A stretch of DNA of 49,438 nt, from contig NZ_KI535367.1 of NCBI RefSeq assembly GCF_000160035.2, forward strand, positions 746,422 through 795,859. The letters are read 5' to 3'. Source of the stretch: Catonella morbi ATCC 51271. GTDB lineage: Bacteria > Bacillota > Clostridia > Lachnospirales > Lachnospiraceae. A model generated the notes under the pieces. The model saw only the letters and a program-made list of their open reading frames with translations. It made no database searches and had not been told where the DNA came from. Within the stretch, counting starts at the first letter, position 1, and every line of letters starts with the position of its first letter. This document shows positions 26,960 to 34,839 of the stretch, piece by piece. The position numbers and the translations under genes were made by a program.

Positions 26960-27027
26960 AAAATGCTCCCTTCCAGGCAGTAAGAGATTTTATTTTTTCT
27001 CTTGTCTACCTAGAAGGGAGCATATCA

Positions 27028-28214
27028 ACGGAGGCTTTGACGGTCCTATTTCCGTTGCGGTATGTGATACACCTGCAGGGAAATACGAATACTTGGGTGA
27101 TGTCAGATATGCAGATGGAAGACAAATGAACCGCTTCATCCCTTTTGATCCTGCGGTTATTAATGACGGTGGAAGAATCCTGCTGTATTACGGTTGGGCA
27201 CTTACTCAAAAAGAGCCAAAAAGTCCAATGTCTAAAAAGAAGTATCAAGAGATGATGCAAAATATGTTTCATAAGTCGCAGGAAGAACTGTTTAATGAGC
27301 CTCAAAGCGTTATGGGAGCTAATGTAGTTGAATTGGAAGATGATATGCTGACTGTCAAAGGTGAACCTGTAAGAATGCTTCCCGGTGAAAATATGGCAGA
27401 AGGAACGGAATTTGAAGGTCATGCATTTTTTGAAGCAAGTTCAATTCGAAAAATCGGAGAATTGTATTACTTTATATATTCATCTTCTCTAAATCATGAA
27501 TTATGTTATGCAACCAGCAGATATCCGGATCGTGATTTCCATTATGGAGGTGTCATTGTTTCAAATGGTGATATTGGGATAAACGGAAGAAAAGAAAGTG
27601 AGCGGTTAGCAGCTACCGGGAATAATCATGGAAGTATTGAAAAGGTAAATGGAGAATGGTATATTTTTTATCATCGTCAGACGCACCTGAACTCATTTAA
27701 CCGGCAGGGTTGTGCAGAAAAAATAACTATATCAAAGGATGGGGAAATAGCTCAGGTAGAAATGACTTCTTGCGGACTAAATAGCGGTCCGCTCGCAGGA
27801 GAGGGTGAATATCCTGCAGCCATTGCCTGTATTTTGACAGATGGACATATGCCGCATTTGGGAAATACTATTCGTCAGTATCGACATCCAATGATCACGC
27901 ATAGTGATAACGAAAGATATATTGCGAATATAAGGAAAAATACCTTAATCGGATATAAATATTTTAATATGTATGGAAAAACAGAAGTGACGGTTTTTAC
28001 CAGAGGAAGAGGAAGAGGGATACTCTATATATTAACAGATGATAAGCAGATTGTCGGTGAAATACAGATAAATCCGGCTAAAGAGTGGGAAGGATACAGT
28101 ACATTGATAGATTTAAAAGGAACACACGCATTGTACTTTGAATATGAGGGTAGAGACACGATTGAAATGCTAAAAATCAAGTTTAACCCCCAAAAGTTGT
28201 CCTCACAAACATGA
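27028..28214 (+). pseudogene. GH43 glycosidase, 3' fragment with CBM6-like tail
   Basis: Remainder of the interrupted GH43 gene. FIPFDPAVINDGG carries the Asp that modulates the acid, and EGHAFFEASSIRKIG the catalytic-acid Glu, as expected of GH43. After the propeller (ending near NRQGCAEKITI) the last 100 residues (TEVTVFTRGRGRGILYIL to YEGRDTIEML) look like a CBM6-type carbohydrate-binding beta-sandwich. An open frame extends left into the IS element, but its first 67 or so residues are element sequence. No ribosome site for a separate product is seen, so the fragment is probably silent. Intact GH43 enzymes with this tail act on arabinose or xylose side chains. Confidence 0.85.
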
Positions 28215-28268
28215 AGCAGATGAATATGTAAACCGTGGATTAGATAGTCAAGATAAGGGGGAACAAAT

Positions 28269-29180
28269 ATGTCAAAAACAGGAGAATTGTTTAAAGCATT
28301 GTGTGCAGTTGAGGATAAAAAAAGAGATAAAAATTTGCAAGAGCCAAAAGAAGTTAAAAAAATAACAAATATCCCATATGCATTTAAGGATAAATATAAC
28401 TTGTTGGATGTTTATTATCCTGAAAAAACAGAAGGAGTTTTACCTGTGATTGTGAATATCCATGGTGGAGGATATGTTTATGGTACAAAAGAGGTTTATA
28501 TTCATTATGGAATGTTTTTGGCTATGCAAGGATTTGCGGTTGTGAATTTTAATTATCACCTTGCTCCCAAATATAAGTTTCCTGTTCAACTTGGAGAAAT
28601 CAATCAAGTGTTAAAGTGGATAGAAAATGAGCATGAAAAGTTCAAACTGGACATTGAAAACATATTTCTTGTCGGTGATTCAGCAGGTGCTCAACTAACA
28701 AGTCATTATTGTACAATTTACTCAAATCCGGAATTTTCTAAAATGTATGACTTTGTGCTACCAAGGAAATTGAATATTCGAGGAATTGCGTTAAATTGCG
28801 GAATGTATGATATTACTGAGCAGGCAATAATGAAAAATGAAGAAGAAAAACAGCCGATTGATATGAATGATCTTTTGCAAGACTATCTTGGGAAAGATAG
28901 AGAATGTCTGCAGGATAAGTTAAACGTAAACAAGTATATTACAGATCAGTTTCCGCCGGCATTTGTTATGACTTCATGGTATGATTTTTTGAAAGAAAAA
29001 GCAAAACCGATGTATGAACTGTTAAAAAAAAGAGGAGTAGTAACAGAATATAAACTGTATGGACATGAAGGTGAAAAGCATATGGGGCATGTTTTCCATG
29101 TTAATATGAACTTGGAAGAAGCAAAAAAATGTAACCTTGATGAAATTGAGTTTTTCAAAAAACTAATATATAAACTTTAG
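28269..29180 (+). CDS. HSL-family alpha/beta-hydrolase (acetylesterase type)
   Basis: A 303-residue esterase of the hormone-sensitive-lipase/Aes group. NIHGGGYVYG is the HGGG oxyanion motif (about residue 65), GDSAGAQ carries the nucleophile Ser, and the Asp/His acid-base pair lies near SWYDFLK and GEKHMGHVF. No signal peptide is present, so the enzyme is cytosolic. GGGGGAAC precedes the ATG, 54 bp after the GH43 remnant. It would remove short acyl groups from the imported glycoside or its aglycone, which is inferred from context. It is distinct from the two other hydrolases of the island. Confidence 0.87.
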   Translation: MSKTGELFKALCAVEDKKRDKNLQEPKEVKKITNIPYAFKDKYNLLDVYYPEKTEGVLPVIVNIHGGGYVYGTKEVYIHYGMFLAMQGFAVVNFNYHLAPKYKFPVQLGEINQVLKWIENEHEKFKLDIENIFLVGDSAGAQLTSHYCTIYSNPEFSKMYDFVLPRKLNIRGIALNCGMYDITEQAIMKNEEEKQPIDMNDLLQDYLGKDRECLQDKLNVNKYITDQFPPAFVMTSWYDFLKEKAKPMYELLKKRGVVTEYKLYGHEGEKHMGHVFHVNMNLEEAKKCNLDEIEFFKKLIYKL

Positions 29181-29242
29181 TAATGCCTGTAATACACTGT
29201 TACAACTTTTGATAAGTGTATGCGGTAGAAAGTGAAAAAATA

Positions 29243-30070
29243 ATGGGAATAGAAATTTTTTTAATTATAGCTATATTGACTATTATAACCGTTTTATGTT
29301 TGTATCGTTTTATAGGCATTTCAAAATGTGTCGGTGAAGAAAAGTATTCTTATAAAAGAAAGACAATACGTGTAAAGTATGATGAAATCAACCTATACGG
29401 TCAGGCGCTGATTCCAAAAAAAGATAATATGCAAAGCAAATTTCCAACAGTAATTTATGCCCATGGAGCCGACAGCAATTATAAATCTGATATAATTACT
29501 TTGAAATCTTTGGCAAAAAGCGGAATTGCATGCTATACATTTGATTTCTACGGCTGGACAAAGAGAAGCACCGGCCCTAAAGGACGATACTGGTTTCGAA
29601 AAGTGCCAAGAGAAGGAGATAATTCCTATGAACAAAAGGTCTTGCAGCAGGTCGAGGATTTGAATGCAGTAATTGAAGCTGTGAAAGAGTTTTCGTTTGT
29701 TGATGAAAAACAGATGTATCTTTTGGGAAGCAGTATGGGTGGAGCCACAGTTGCAGCTGCATCTGTAACACATACACAGGATATCAAAGGAATTATACTT
29801 CAATATCCTGCAATGAATTTAGTTCCTGAGGCTATGTGTGCAGAAAGTGCATATGACGTACATAAGTACGGAAATCCGGTGCTCTTATTACAGGGAACCT
29901 GCGATGAAATTGTACCGGAAGCAATGTCGGCTCAGTTGTCTGCATATTATAGCCAACAATGTAAATATATAATATATCCGGGACAGCCCCATGTATTTTC
30001 AGGAAAATATAAGGTAATTGCTGCAGAAGAAATATATAATTTTATATTGTCATCAAAACATGAAATGTGA
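29243..30070 (+). CDS. Membrane-anchored alpha/beta-hydrolase
   Basis: A serine hydrolase of about 275 residues. The first 25 residues form one hydrophobic helix (EIFLIIAILTIITVLCLYRFIG), so it is probably anchored in the membrane. The fold motifs are VIYAHGADSNY, LLGSSMGGATVAAA (nucleophile Ser), LLQGTCDEIVPEA (Asp) and GQPHVFSG (His). This is the dienelactone-hydrolase/BAAT-like layout. The frame is open from GTG 29216, but the ATG at 29243 directly precedes the helix. No strong ribosome site is seen at either, so the start is uncertain. It is the last gene of the island, ending 20 bp before the right direct repeat. Its substrate is unknown. Confidence 0.8.
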   Translation: MGIEIFLIIAILTIITVLCLYRFIGISKCVGEEKYSYKRKTIRVKYDEINLYGQALIPKKDNMQSKFPTVIYAHGADSNYKSDIITLKSLAKSGIACYTFDFYGWTKRSTGPKGRYWFRKVPREGDNSYEQKVLQQVEDLNAVIEAVKEFSFVDEKQMYLLGSSMGGATVAAASVTHTQDIKGIILQYPAMNLVPEAMCAESAYDVHKYGNPVLLLQGTCDEIVPEAMSAQLSAYYSQQCKYIIYPGQPHVFSGKYKVIAAEEIYNFILSSKHEM

Positions 30071-30090
30071 TTATGTAACTGCAAAATCCT

Positions 30091-30119
30091 GGGATATTAT
30101 AGTTGCATATAAATACAAA
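30091..30119. repeat. 29-bp direct repeat, right junction of the catabolic island
   Basis: Matches 10049-10077 at 28 of 29 positions. It contains GGG ATA TTA TAG, identical to the last four codons of the HAD gene, although no HAD gene precedes it here. It also supplies the -35 box (TTGCAT) of the next gene. The ancestral order was therefore most likely HAD gene, this sequence, small peptide gene. Confidence 0.8.
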
Positions 30120-30132
30120 GCTCTGTTATAAT
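30103..30132 (+). promoter_or_regulatory. Promoter of the 26-residue peptide gene
   Basis: TTGCAT (30103-30108) and a perfect TATAAT (30127-30132) are 18 bp apart. The -35 lies within the 29-bp repeat; the left copy at 10049 lacks any -10 box in the equivalent place. Confidence 0.65.
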
Positions 30133-30175
30133 GAAATGGGTAAAATCAACCTGTAATAAAAAGGAGGGTAAGACC

Positions 30176-30256
30176 ATGAAACATCATAAATTTTGGGCAG
30201 TAGCAGCCTCAATCTGTTTTATTTTGGCTATGTATACCGGATATAAGCATAAGTAA
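30176..30256 (+). CDS. Small single-helix membrane peptide (26 aa)
   Basis: A short gene with a strong AAAAAGGAGGG ribosome site and a promoter upstream. The peptide has a basic N-terminus (MKHHKFWAV), one hydrophobic helix (AASICFILAMY) and a basic end (TGYKHK), so it should span the membrane once. Very similar short proteins are common in Lachnospiraceae and relatives; I believe they are annotated under a DUF (possibly DUF6219), but this cannot be checked here. No function is known to me. In the ancestral chromosome it would have followed the HAD gene directly. Confidence 0.65.
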   Translation: MKHHKFWAVAASICFILAMYTGYKHK

Positions 30257-30312
30257 AATTGCAATAAGGGCGGTATTCTGTTAAGATATTGGCAGATTAT
30301 AGATTAAAAATC

Positions 30313-30370
30313 AAAACCAAATTTTTGCGGATAAGGAAGATATATTATTCTGTGAAATTTGGTTTTATTT
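30313..30370 (+). terminator. Inverted repeat, probable terminator of the peptide gene
   Basis: AAAACCAAATTT (30313-30324) pairs perfectly with AAATTTGGTTTT (30355-30366). The loop is 30 bases and the downstream T run is short, so termination may be inefficient. Confidence 0.5.
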
Positions 30371-30447
30371 CAATTGAGGAGAAATTTGGAGTTGAAATTA
30401 TTCCTTATAAAAACCTTTAAAATTTATAAATGAAAATAGGTTAATAA

Positions 30448-30476
30448 TTGACTTTAGCTATAAATGAGGATATCAT
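30448..30476 (+). promoter_or_regulatory. Promoter of the 99-aa protein gene
   Basis: TTGACT (30448-30453) and TATCAT (30471-30476) are separated by 17 bp. A second TTGACA lies at 30516 but has no convincing -10 partner. Confidence 0.5.
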
Positions 30477-30579
30477 ATATATAAATGATATGGACAGATG
30501 CAGTGTTGAAAGAATTTGACACTCACATTATAGCTTATATGTCATTGGGGTGAAATCTTATATTTAGAAGGAGAAAAAA

Positions 30580-30879
30580 ATGGAAAAGTTAAAAGTTTAT
30601 GATACTGTAAATAAAACTACGGTAGAGCTTGATGAACAGGAACTTATTGACACATTGATTTCAGGAAGACAGGTTGATGTTTTCTTGAAATCGGAGAAGA
30701 CAGATCCGGACGGTTATATGACCTGGAATGTAGAGCATTGGAACTCTGTTTCGGATAAGAAATTTGTGCGTTATTATTCTTTGAACGAACGTCTTTTAGG
30801 TGAATATACCGGTCACAATATTTACGATCTCAGAAATGAATTTAAGCCTTATGAGGCAGTTAAGGTAGAACTTAGTTAA
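30580..30879 (+). CDS. Uncharacterised 99-aa protein
   Basis: A single gene with AGAAGGAG before the ATG and its own promoter and terminator, so it is very likely translated. The protein is charged and soluble (MEKLKVYDTVNKTTVELDEQ), with no membrane helix, Cys motif or signal peptide. It has an aromatic-rich middle (YMTWNVEHWNS) and repeated Tyr residues in KKFVRYYSLNERLLGEYTGH. I do not recognise a family. It stands alone between the small peptide and the convergent citrate synthase gene, so context gives no hint of function. Confidence 0.7.
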   Translation: MEKLKVYDTVNKTTVELDEQELIDTLISGRQVDVFLKSEKTDPDGYMTWNVEHWNSVSDKKFVRYYSLNERLLGEYTGHNIYDLRNEFKPYEAVKVELS

Positions 30880-30901
30880 GAACATAAACTTGATACAATA
30901 A

Positions 30902-30941
30902 AAATAACTCCCGTTTCTTTTATGACCGGGAGTTATTTTTT
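30902..30941. terminator. Bidirectional terminator
   Basis: AAATAACTCCCG (30902-30913) pairs perfectly with CGGGAGTTATTT (30927-30938), flanked by A and T runs. It ends the 99-aa gene and may also stop transcription of the citrate synthase gene from the other side. Confidence 0.85.
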
Positions 30942-31021
30942 AACAAGAAATCTTTCCGATGGATGCACAGCTTATGGCGGGGAAGTTTGCCTTGCGGCAC
31001 CTCTCCTTTATATATAAAACT

Positions 31022-32380
31022 TTATCTGTCTTTCATGAATGTATAAGGTTCATTATCCTGAACACTTACATAAGCAGGTCTTATTATCTTGTCGGTATTT
31101 ATAAGTTCTTCCAGCCTGTGAGCGCTCCAGCCGGTTATCCTTGCACAGGCAAAAATAGGTGTGTAGAGTTCAGGAGGAAGCCCTAACATATGGTAAACAA
31201 GGCCGCTGTAGAAGTCGATGTTTGCGCTTACACCCTTATATATATGTCTTTCCTCGCTGATAATCTTTGGTGCAAGCCTTTCAACCATACTGTAAAGTTC
31301 GTAGTCTGCATCGTTACCCTTAGATTTTGCAAGCCTTTCCACATAGCCCTTGAAAATATTTGCTCTCGGATCTGATATAGAATATACGGCATGTCCCATA
31401 CCATAGATAAGTCCCTTTTTGTCGAAATATTCTTTATGTAGAAGCCCTCTGAGGTATGCGCTTACTTCATCTTCATCTGTCAGATCTTTTACGGTATTTT
31501 TTAAGTCTTTAAACATTTGCATAACCTTGATATTTGCACCGCCATGCTTAGGACCTTTAAGAGAGCCCAGGGCAGCAGCTATAGCTGAGTAGGTATCAGT
31601 GCCCGAAGATGTTACTACATGTGTAGTAAAAGTAGAGTTGTTACCACCGCCATGCTCCATATGGAGTACAAGGGCAAGGTCAAGCACTGTAGCTTCTATT
31701 TCGGTATATTTCTTATCAGGACGAAGCAGACGCAGTATATTTTCAGCTGTAGAAAGTGACTTATTAGGCTGGTGTATATACAGGCTCTTTCCGTTATTAT
31801 AATGATTATGTGCGTGATAACCATAGACTGAAAGCATAGGAAAGACAGCTATCAGATTAAGACACTGCCGCATAACATTTGGCAGGGAAATATCATCTGC
31901 AAGAGAGTCATATGAATAAAGAGTAAGCACACTTCTTGCAAGAGTATTCATCATGTCCTTGCTTGGTGCCTTCATAATTACATCCCTTACGAAATTGCGC
32001 GGGAGAGCTCTCTGGTTGGCAAGCTCTTTGATGAAATCAGCCAGTTCATCATCTGTAGGAAGTTTGCCAAAGAGGAGAAGGTAGGTCATTTCCTCAAAAC
32101 CAAAGCGTTTTTCATTTATAAATCCATCGGTAAGTTCGTGAATATCTATACCGCGGTAGTAGAGCTCGCCGTCGCAGGGAGTTTTTACTCCATCAACCAT
32201 TTTAAAAGAATTTATGGTTGAAATCTTAGTAAGTCCGGCTCTTACTCCGGCACCGTTAATATCACGAAGCCCGCGCTTTATGTCAAGTTCTTTATAAAGG
32301 TCGGAATTTATTCGGGAATTTTCTAAACAGACCTCGGTAAGTCTCTCAATTTCAGGTGTAATATTCAGTTTATAAGCCAT
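31022..32380 (-). CDS. gltA: Citrate synthase
   Basis: Condenses acetyl-CoA and oxaloacetate to citrate, cytosolic. The 452 residues include the substrate region ISTINSFKMVDGVKTPCDGELYYRG, LHMEHGGGNNSTFTTHV (catalytic His region), GSLKGPKHGGAN and YGMGHAVYSISDPRA. The last carries the second His and the Arg/Asp elements of the family. Length and motifs match the clostridial type citrate synthases, although a 2-methylcitrate synthase cannot be fully excluded. AAGGAGG precedes the ATG at 32380. No aconitase or isocitrate dehydrogenase gene lies next to it. In anaerobes it normally feeds glutamate synthesis through a partial cycle. Confidence 0.93.
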   Translation of the reverse strand: MAYKLNITPEIERLTEVCLENSRINSDLYKELDIKRGLRDINGAGVRAGLTKISTINSFKMVDGVKTPCDGELYYRGIDIHELTDGFINEKRFGFEEMTYLLLFGKLPTDDELADFIKELANQRALPRNFVRDVIMKAPSKDMMNTLARSVLTLYSYDSLADDISLPNVMRQCLNLIAVFPMLSVYGYHAHNHYNNGKSLYIHQPNKSLSTAENILRLLRPDKKYTEIEATVLDLALVLHMEHGGGNNSTFTTHVVTSSGTDTYSAIAAALGSLKGPKHGGANIKVMQMFKDLKNTVKDLTDEDEVSAYLRGLLHKEYFDKKGLIYGMGHAVYSISDPRANIFKGYVERLAKSKGNDADYELYSMVERLAPKIISEERHIYKGVSANIDFYSGLVYHMLGLPPELYTPIFACARITGWSAHRLEELINTDKIIRPAYVSVQDNEPYTFMKDR

Positions 32381-32547
32381 AGACTACCTCCTTGAAAATG
32401 TTGTATACAATTATACAGCTAATTATATATTATTATACACGATATAGATAAATATGTATATGAAATAAAAATGATATAAGAATATTTTATAACAAAGTAT
32501 TGGTTTAATGTATTTGTAATACCAAGCAACATGGTATACAATATGGC

Positions 32548-32553
32548 ACGGGA
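32548..32553. repeat. Target duplication (left) of the IS1634-type element
   Basis: ACGGGA is repeated at 34656-34661, immediately after the right end of the element. Confidence 0.75.
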
Positions 32554-32597
32554 GTTCAACAGTTAATGCCTTGTAATATATAGCTCAAAATCATCAA

Positions 32598-32622
32598 GTC
32601 CATTGAAAAATGGGCTTTTTTT
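32598..32622 (+). terminator. Insulating terminator inside the IS left end
   Basis: GTCCATT and AATGGGC form a 7-bp stem with a GAAA loop, followed by a run of seven T. It would stop transcription entering the element from the left. Confidence 0.7.
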
Positions 32623-32667
32623 AATATATTTCTTTGTCAAATTAAAATAATATATTTGTTGTAACTG

Positions 32668-32696
32668 TTGTATTTTATTAAAAAGTGTGATATAAT
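32668..32696 (+). promoter_or_regulatory. Transposase promoter (leaderless transcript)
   Basis: TTGTAT (32668-32673), 17 bp, then a perfect TATAAT (32691-32696). The transposase ATG is 7 bp after the -10, where transcription should start, and no ribosome site lies before it. The mRNA is probably leaderless, which would keep translation low. Confidence 0.6.
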
Positions 32697-32702
32697 ATTT
32701 CT

Positions 32703-34556
32703 ATGAAATTAGGATATAACACAAAAGCCATTGATCCAACTTACTATGTTCAGATGGGAATCAGAAATGGCAATAAAACCACAACTAAAAATATTGAGAA
32801 AATTGGTAAACATTCGGAACTTCTAAACATCACGGATAACCCTTTGGCATATGCAAAAGACTATGTCGCCCGGTATAACGAGAAAGTGAATAATACTAAG
32901 CAGGCGAAGCTGGAGATTCGTCTTGATTTCACTGAAAGGGTAAAGCATCGTAATGTACAGACATCCGAAAGCACACTCAAAAACATAGGCTATCTTTACC
33001 TTCAACATTTATACAGCCTTCTTGAGGTTGATAAGTTTTTTGACCAAATAACTGAAAATAGAAAAATCTCATTTAATCCCGATTTGGTCAACAGATTTCT
33101 GACTTACTCAAGGATACTTGACCCGGACTCAAAACTTGGAAGCTTTGAAAAGCTTGGCAAATTTTATGAGGAACCCGATTTTGGTTATCAGCACATCCTG
33201 AGGACTATGGATTTGCTCTATGATAACTTCGATGAGTACATTTCTCATCTTTTTAGGGAAAGTGGCAAAATACATAAACGAAATACCACCGTTTGTTATT
33301 ACGACTGCACCAATTACTACTGTGAAGCTGAAACTCAGGATTTGGAATATGTTGACGAAGTCACCGGTGAGGTTATGAAAGGTTTGAGACAATTCGGTTT
33401 TGCTAAAGACCATAAACCGAACCCTCTTGTAGAGATGGGGCTTTTTATGGATACTGACGGAATTCCTGTTTCAATGTGCTTAGCTCCGGGAAATACAAAT
33501 GAGCAGACAACTGCCATTCCCCTTGAAAAAGAGCTTATCAAAATGTTTAATGGTAAGAATAAAAAATTCATTTACTGCGCTGATGCCGGACTCGGTTCAT
33601 ACCACATAAGGAACTTTAACAGCATGGGCGGCAGAGCTTTCGTTGTGACACAGTCAGTTAAGAAACTTTCCGATACCCTTAAACAAGCAGTATTTAATGA
33701 CTATGGCTATAGACGCCTTTCTGATGATAAGCCCCTTACAATTTCGGCAATGAAGCGGTTTGACAAGAAGGACGCCAATAACATAAGCCTCTACAACGAT
33801 AAGATTTATAAGGTTATCGAAGCAAGCACCCTCTTAGATGTAGGGCTTTATGAGGAAAAAATATTACAAAACGGTAAAATAAAAAAGATAAAATCCAAGG
33901 CATGCCTGAAGCAGCATGTAATTATAACGTTTTCAAGAAAAAGTATGGAATATCAGAGATTTATCAGAAACCGTCAGATCGAAAGAGCAAAGTCAATCCT
34001 TGATAAAATGGATCCTGATGAATACAAGAAAGGGCCAAATGACGTAATGCGCTTTATAAAGAAAGTTGGTAAAGATAAAATCACATACGAAATTGACAAT
34101 GACAGAATCCGTGAAGAGGAAAAGTATGACGGTTTCTACGCCATAGCAACAAATTTAGATGACGATGTCAAAGATATCATCGCAATAAACGAACAGAGAT
34201 ATCAGATTGAAGACTGCTTTAGGATACTTAAAACAGACTTTTCATCAAGACCGTACTTCCACAGGAACAGAGGAAGAATAATTGCTCACTTCATGATTTG
34301 TTACACAGCCCTACTGATTTACAGGTTACTGGAAGTCAAACTGAATTCATTCAGTAAAGAAATCCACCTCACAACACGGAACATAGTTGAAACAATGCAG
34401 AATATGCAGATTGCAAATATATCCGACATGGCATATGTGTCACAATATACCGGTTCCAAAGCACTGACAGCACTGGAAGGAGTTTTCGCCCTTGGTCTTG
34501 ACCGTAAAAATTTTCTACCGAAAGACCTTAATAAAAAATGTCGTAAAAAATTTTAA
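32703..34556 (+). CDS. IS1634-family transposase
   Basis: DDE transposase of 617 residues, the usual size for the family. The N-terminal part (LGYNTKAIDPTYYVQMGIRNGNKTTTK) is a typical short beta region. The catalytic core is CYYDCTNYYCEAET (first Asp), FIYCADAGLGSYHI (second Asp) and, after a long insertion, INEQRYQIEDCFRILKTDFSSRP, which contains the Y-R-E-type segment with the catalytic Glu. The frame is intact, so the element may be active. The start at 32703 is chosen because no other ATG has a ribosome site, even though the transcript appears leaderless. Confidence 0.88.
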   Translation: MKLGYNTKAIDPTYYVQMGIRNGNKTTTKNIEKIGKHSELLNITDNPLAYAKDYVARYNEKVNNTKQAKLEIRLDFTERVKHRNVQTSESTLKNIGYLYLQHLYSLLEVDKFFDQITENRKISFNPDLVNRFLTYSRILDPDSKLGSFEKLGKFYEEPDFGYQHILRTMDLLYDNFDEYISHLFRESGKIHKRNTTVCYYDCTNYYCEAETQDLEYVDEVTGEVMKGLRQFGFAKDHKPNPLVEMGLFMDTDGIPVSMCLAPGNTNEQTTAIPLEKELIKMFNGKNKKFIYCADAGLGSYHIRNFNSMGGRAFVVTQSVKKLSDTLKQAVFNDYGYRRLSDDKPLTISAMKRFDKKDANNISLYNDKIYKVIEASTLLDVGLYEEKILQNGKIKKIKSKACLKQHVIITFSRKSMEYQRFIRNRQIERAKSILDKMDPDEYKKGPNDVMRFIKKVGKDKITYEIDNDRIREEEKYDGFYAIATNLDDDVKDIIAINEQRYQIEDCFRILKTDFSSRPYFHRNRGRIIAHFMICYTALLIYRLLEVKLNSFSKEIHLTTRNIVETMQNMQIANISDMAYVSQYTGSKALTALEGVFALGLDRKNFLPKDLNKKCRKKF

Positions 34557-34591
34557 GATAAGCTTTGGATACAACATTTTTACAGCACTTA

Positions 34592-34634
34592 AAAAGGCGT
34601 AATATCCTTTAATTTTCAAGGGTTTACGCCTTTT
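34592..34634 (+). terminator. Transposase terminator
   Basis: AAAAGGCGTAA (34592-34602) pairs with TTACGCCTTTT (34624-34634), with a second short inner stem CCTT/AAGG. Confidence 0.75.
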
Positions 34635-34774
34635 AATATTTTTTAACTGTCGAAAACGGGATTATATCATTACAAATCGTAAAAATCTAGTCTTTTTTTA
34701 CAAATTTTGTATTTTGTTACAATTTTGTTACAACTTTCTATTGTTAATTTTAAGAATATGTAAATCTCTCGGAT

Positions 34775-34807
34775 AAAAAATCCACCCCTATACAAGCGGA
34801 TGGATTT
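34775..34807 (-). terminator. Terminator of the chemoreceptor gene
   Basis: On the minus strand AAATCCATCC pairs with GGGTGGATTT (one wobble pair), followed by a T run. It is 33 bp after the stop at 34840. Confidence 0.75.
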
Positions 34808-34839
34808 GATTGGCAGGTAATCAGAATTTAATTTTAGTT

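Larger units (their letters stand above)
25301..27027 (-). mobile_element. IS3-family insertion sequence, copy 2 (inverted)
   Basis: A 1727-bp element in opposite orientation to copy 1. Ends are defined by the same imperfect terminal repeats (TGAACTGCTTCCC at 25301, and GGGAGCATATCA ending at 27027) and by the flanking ACG duplication (25298-25300, 27028-27030). It differs from copy 1 by three indels and a few substitutions. It inserts into a GH43 gene. Because each copy has its own matching target duplication, the DNA between the two has not been inverted by recombination between them. Confidence 0.92.
30257..30579. other. Intergenic stretch with hairpin and promoter
   Basis: No gene is seen in these 323 bp. 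It holds a 12-bp inverted repeat with a 30-base loop (30313-30366) and a promoter for the next gene (30448-30476), both listed separately. The rest is AT-rich with no structure I can recognise. Confidence 0.6.
32554..34655 (+). mobile_element. IS1634-family (IS4-like) insertion sequence
   Basis: A complete 2102-bp element with one transposase gene. The ends are GTTCAACAGTTAA on the left and, read inward from the right, TTTCGACAGTTAA (11 of 13 positions equal). A 6-bp duplication ACGGGA flanks it. Insertion took place between the citrate synthase gene and the chemoreceptor gene, without breaking either. Terminators near both ends (32598-32622, 34592-34634) insulate the transposase gene. Confidence 0.88.

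Noticed and set aside
26826-27027. N-terminal extension of the GH43 3' fragment (MLIHCCMEERL)
   Set aside because: These residues are translated from IS3 antisense DNA; the same peptide occurs as a shadow in copy 1.
7878-27027. The two inverted IS3 copies as ends of a composite transposon
   Set aside because: Each copy has its own 3-bp target duplication and interrupts a different gene, so they inserted separately; a composite unit would share one duplication at its outer ends.
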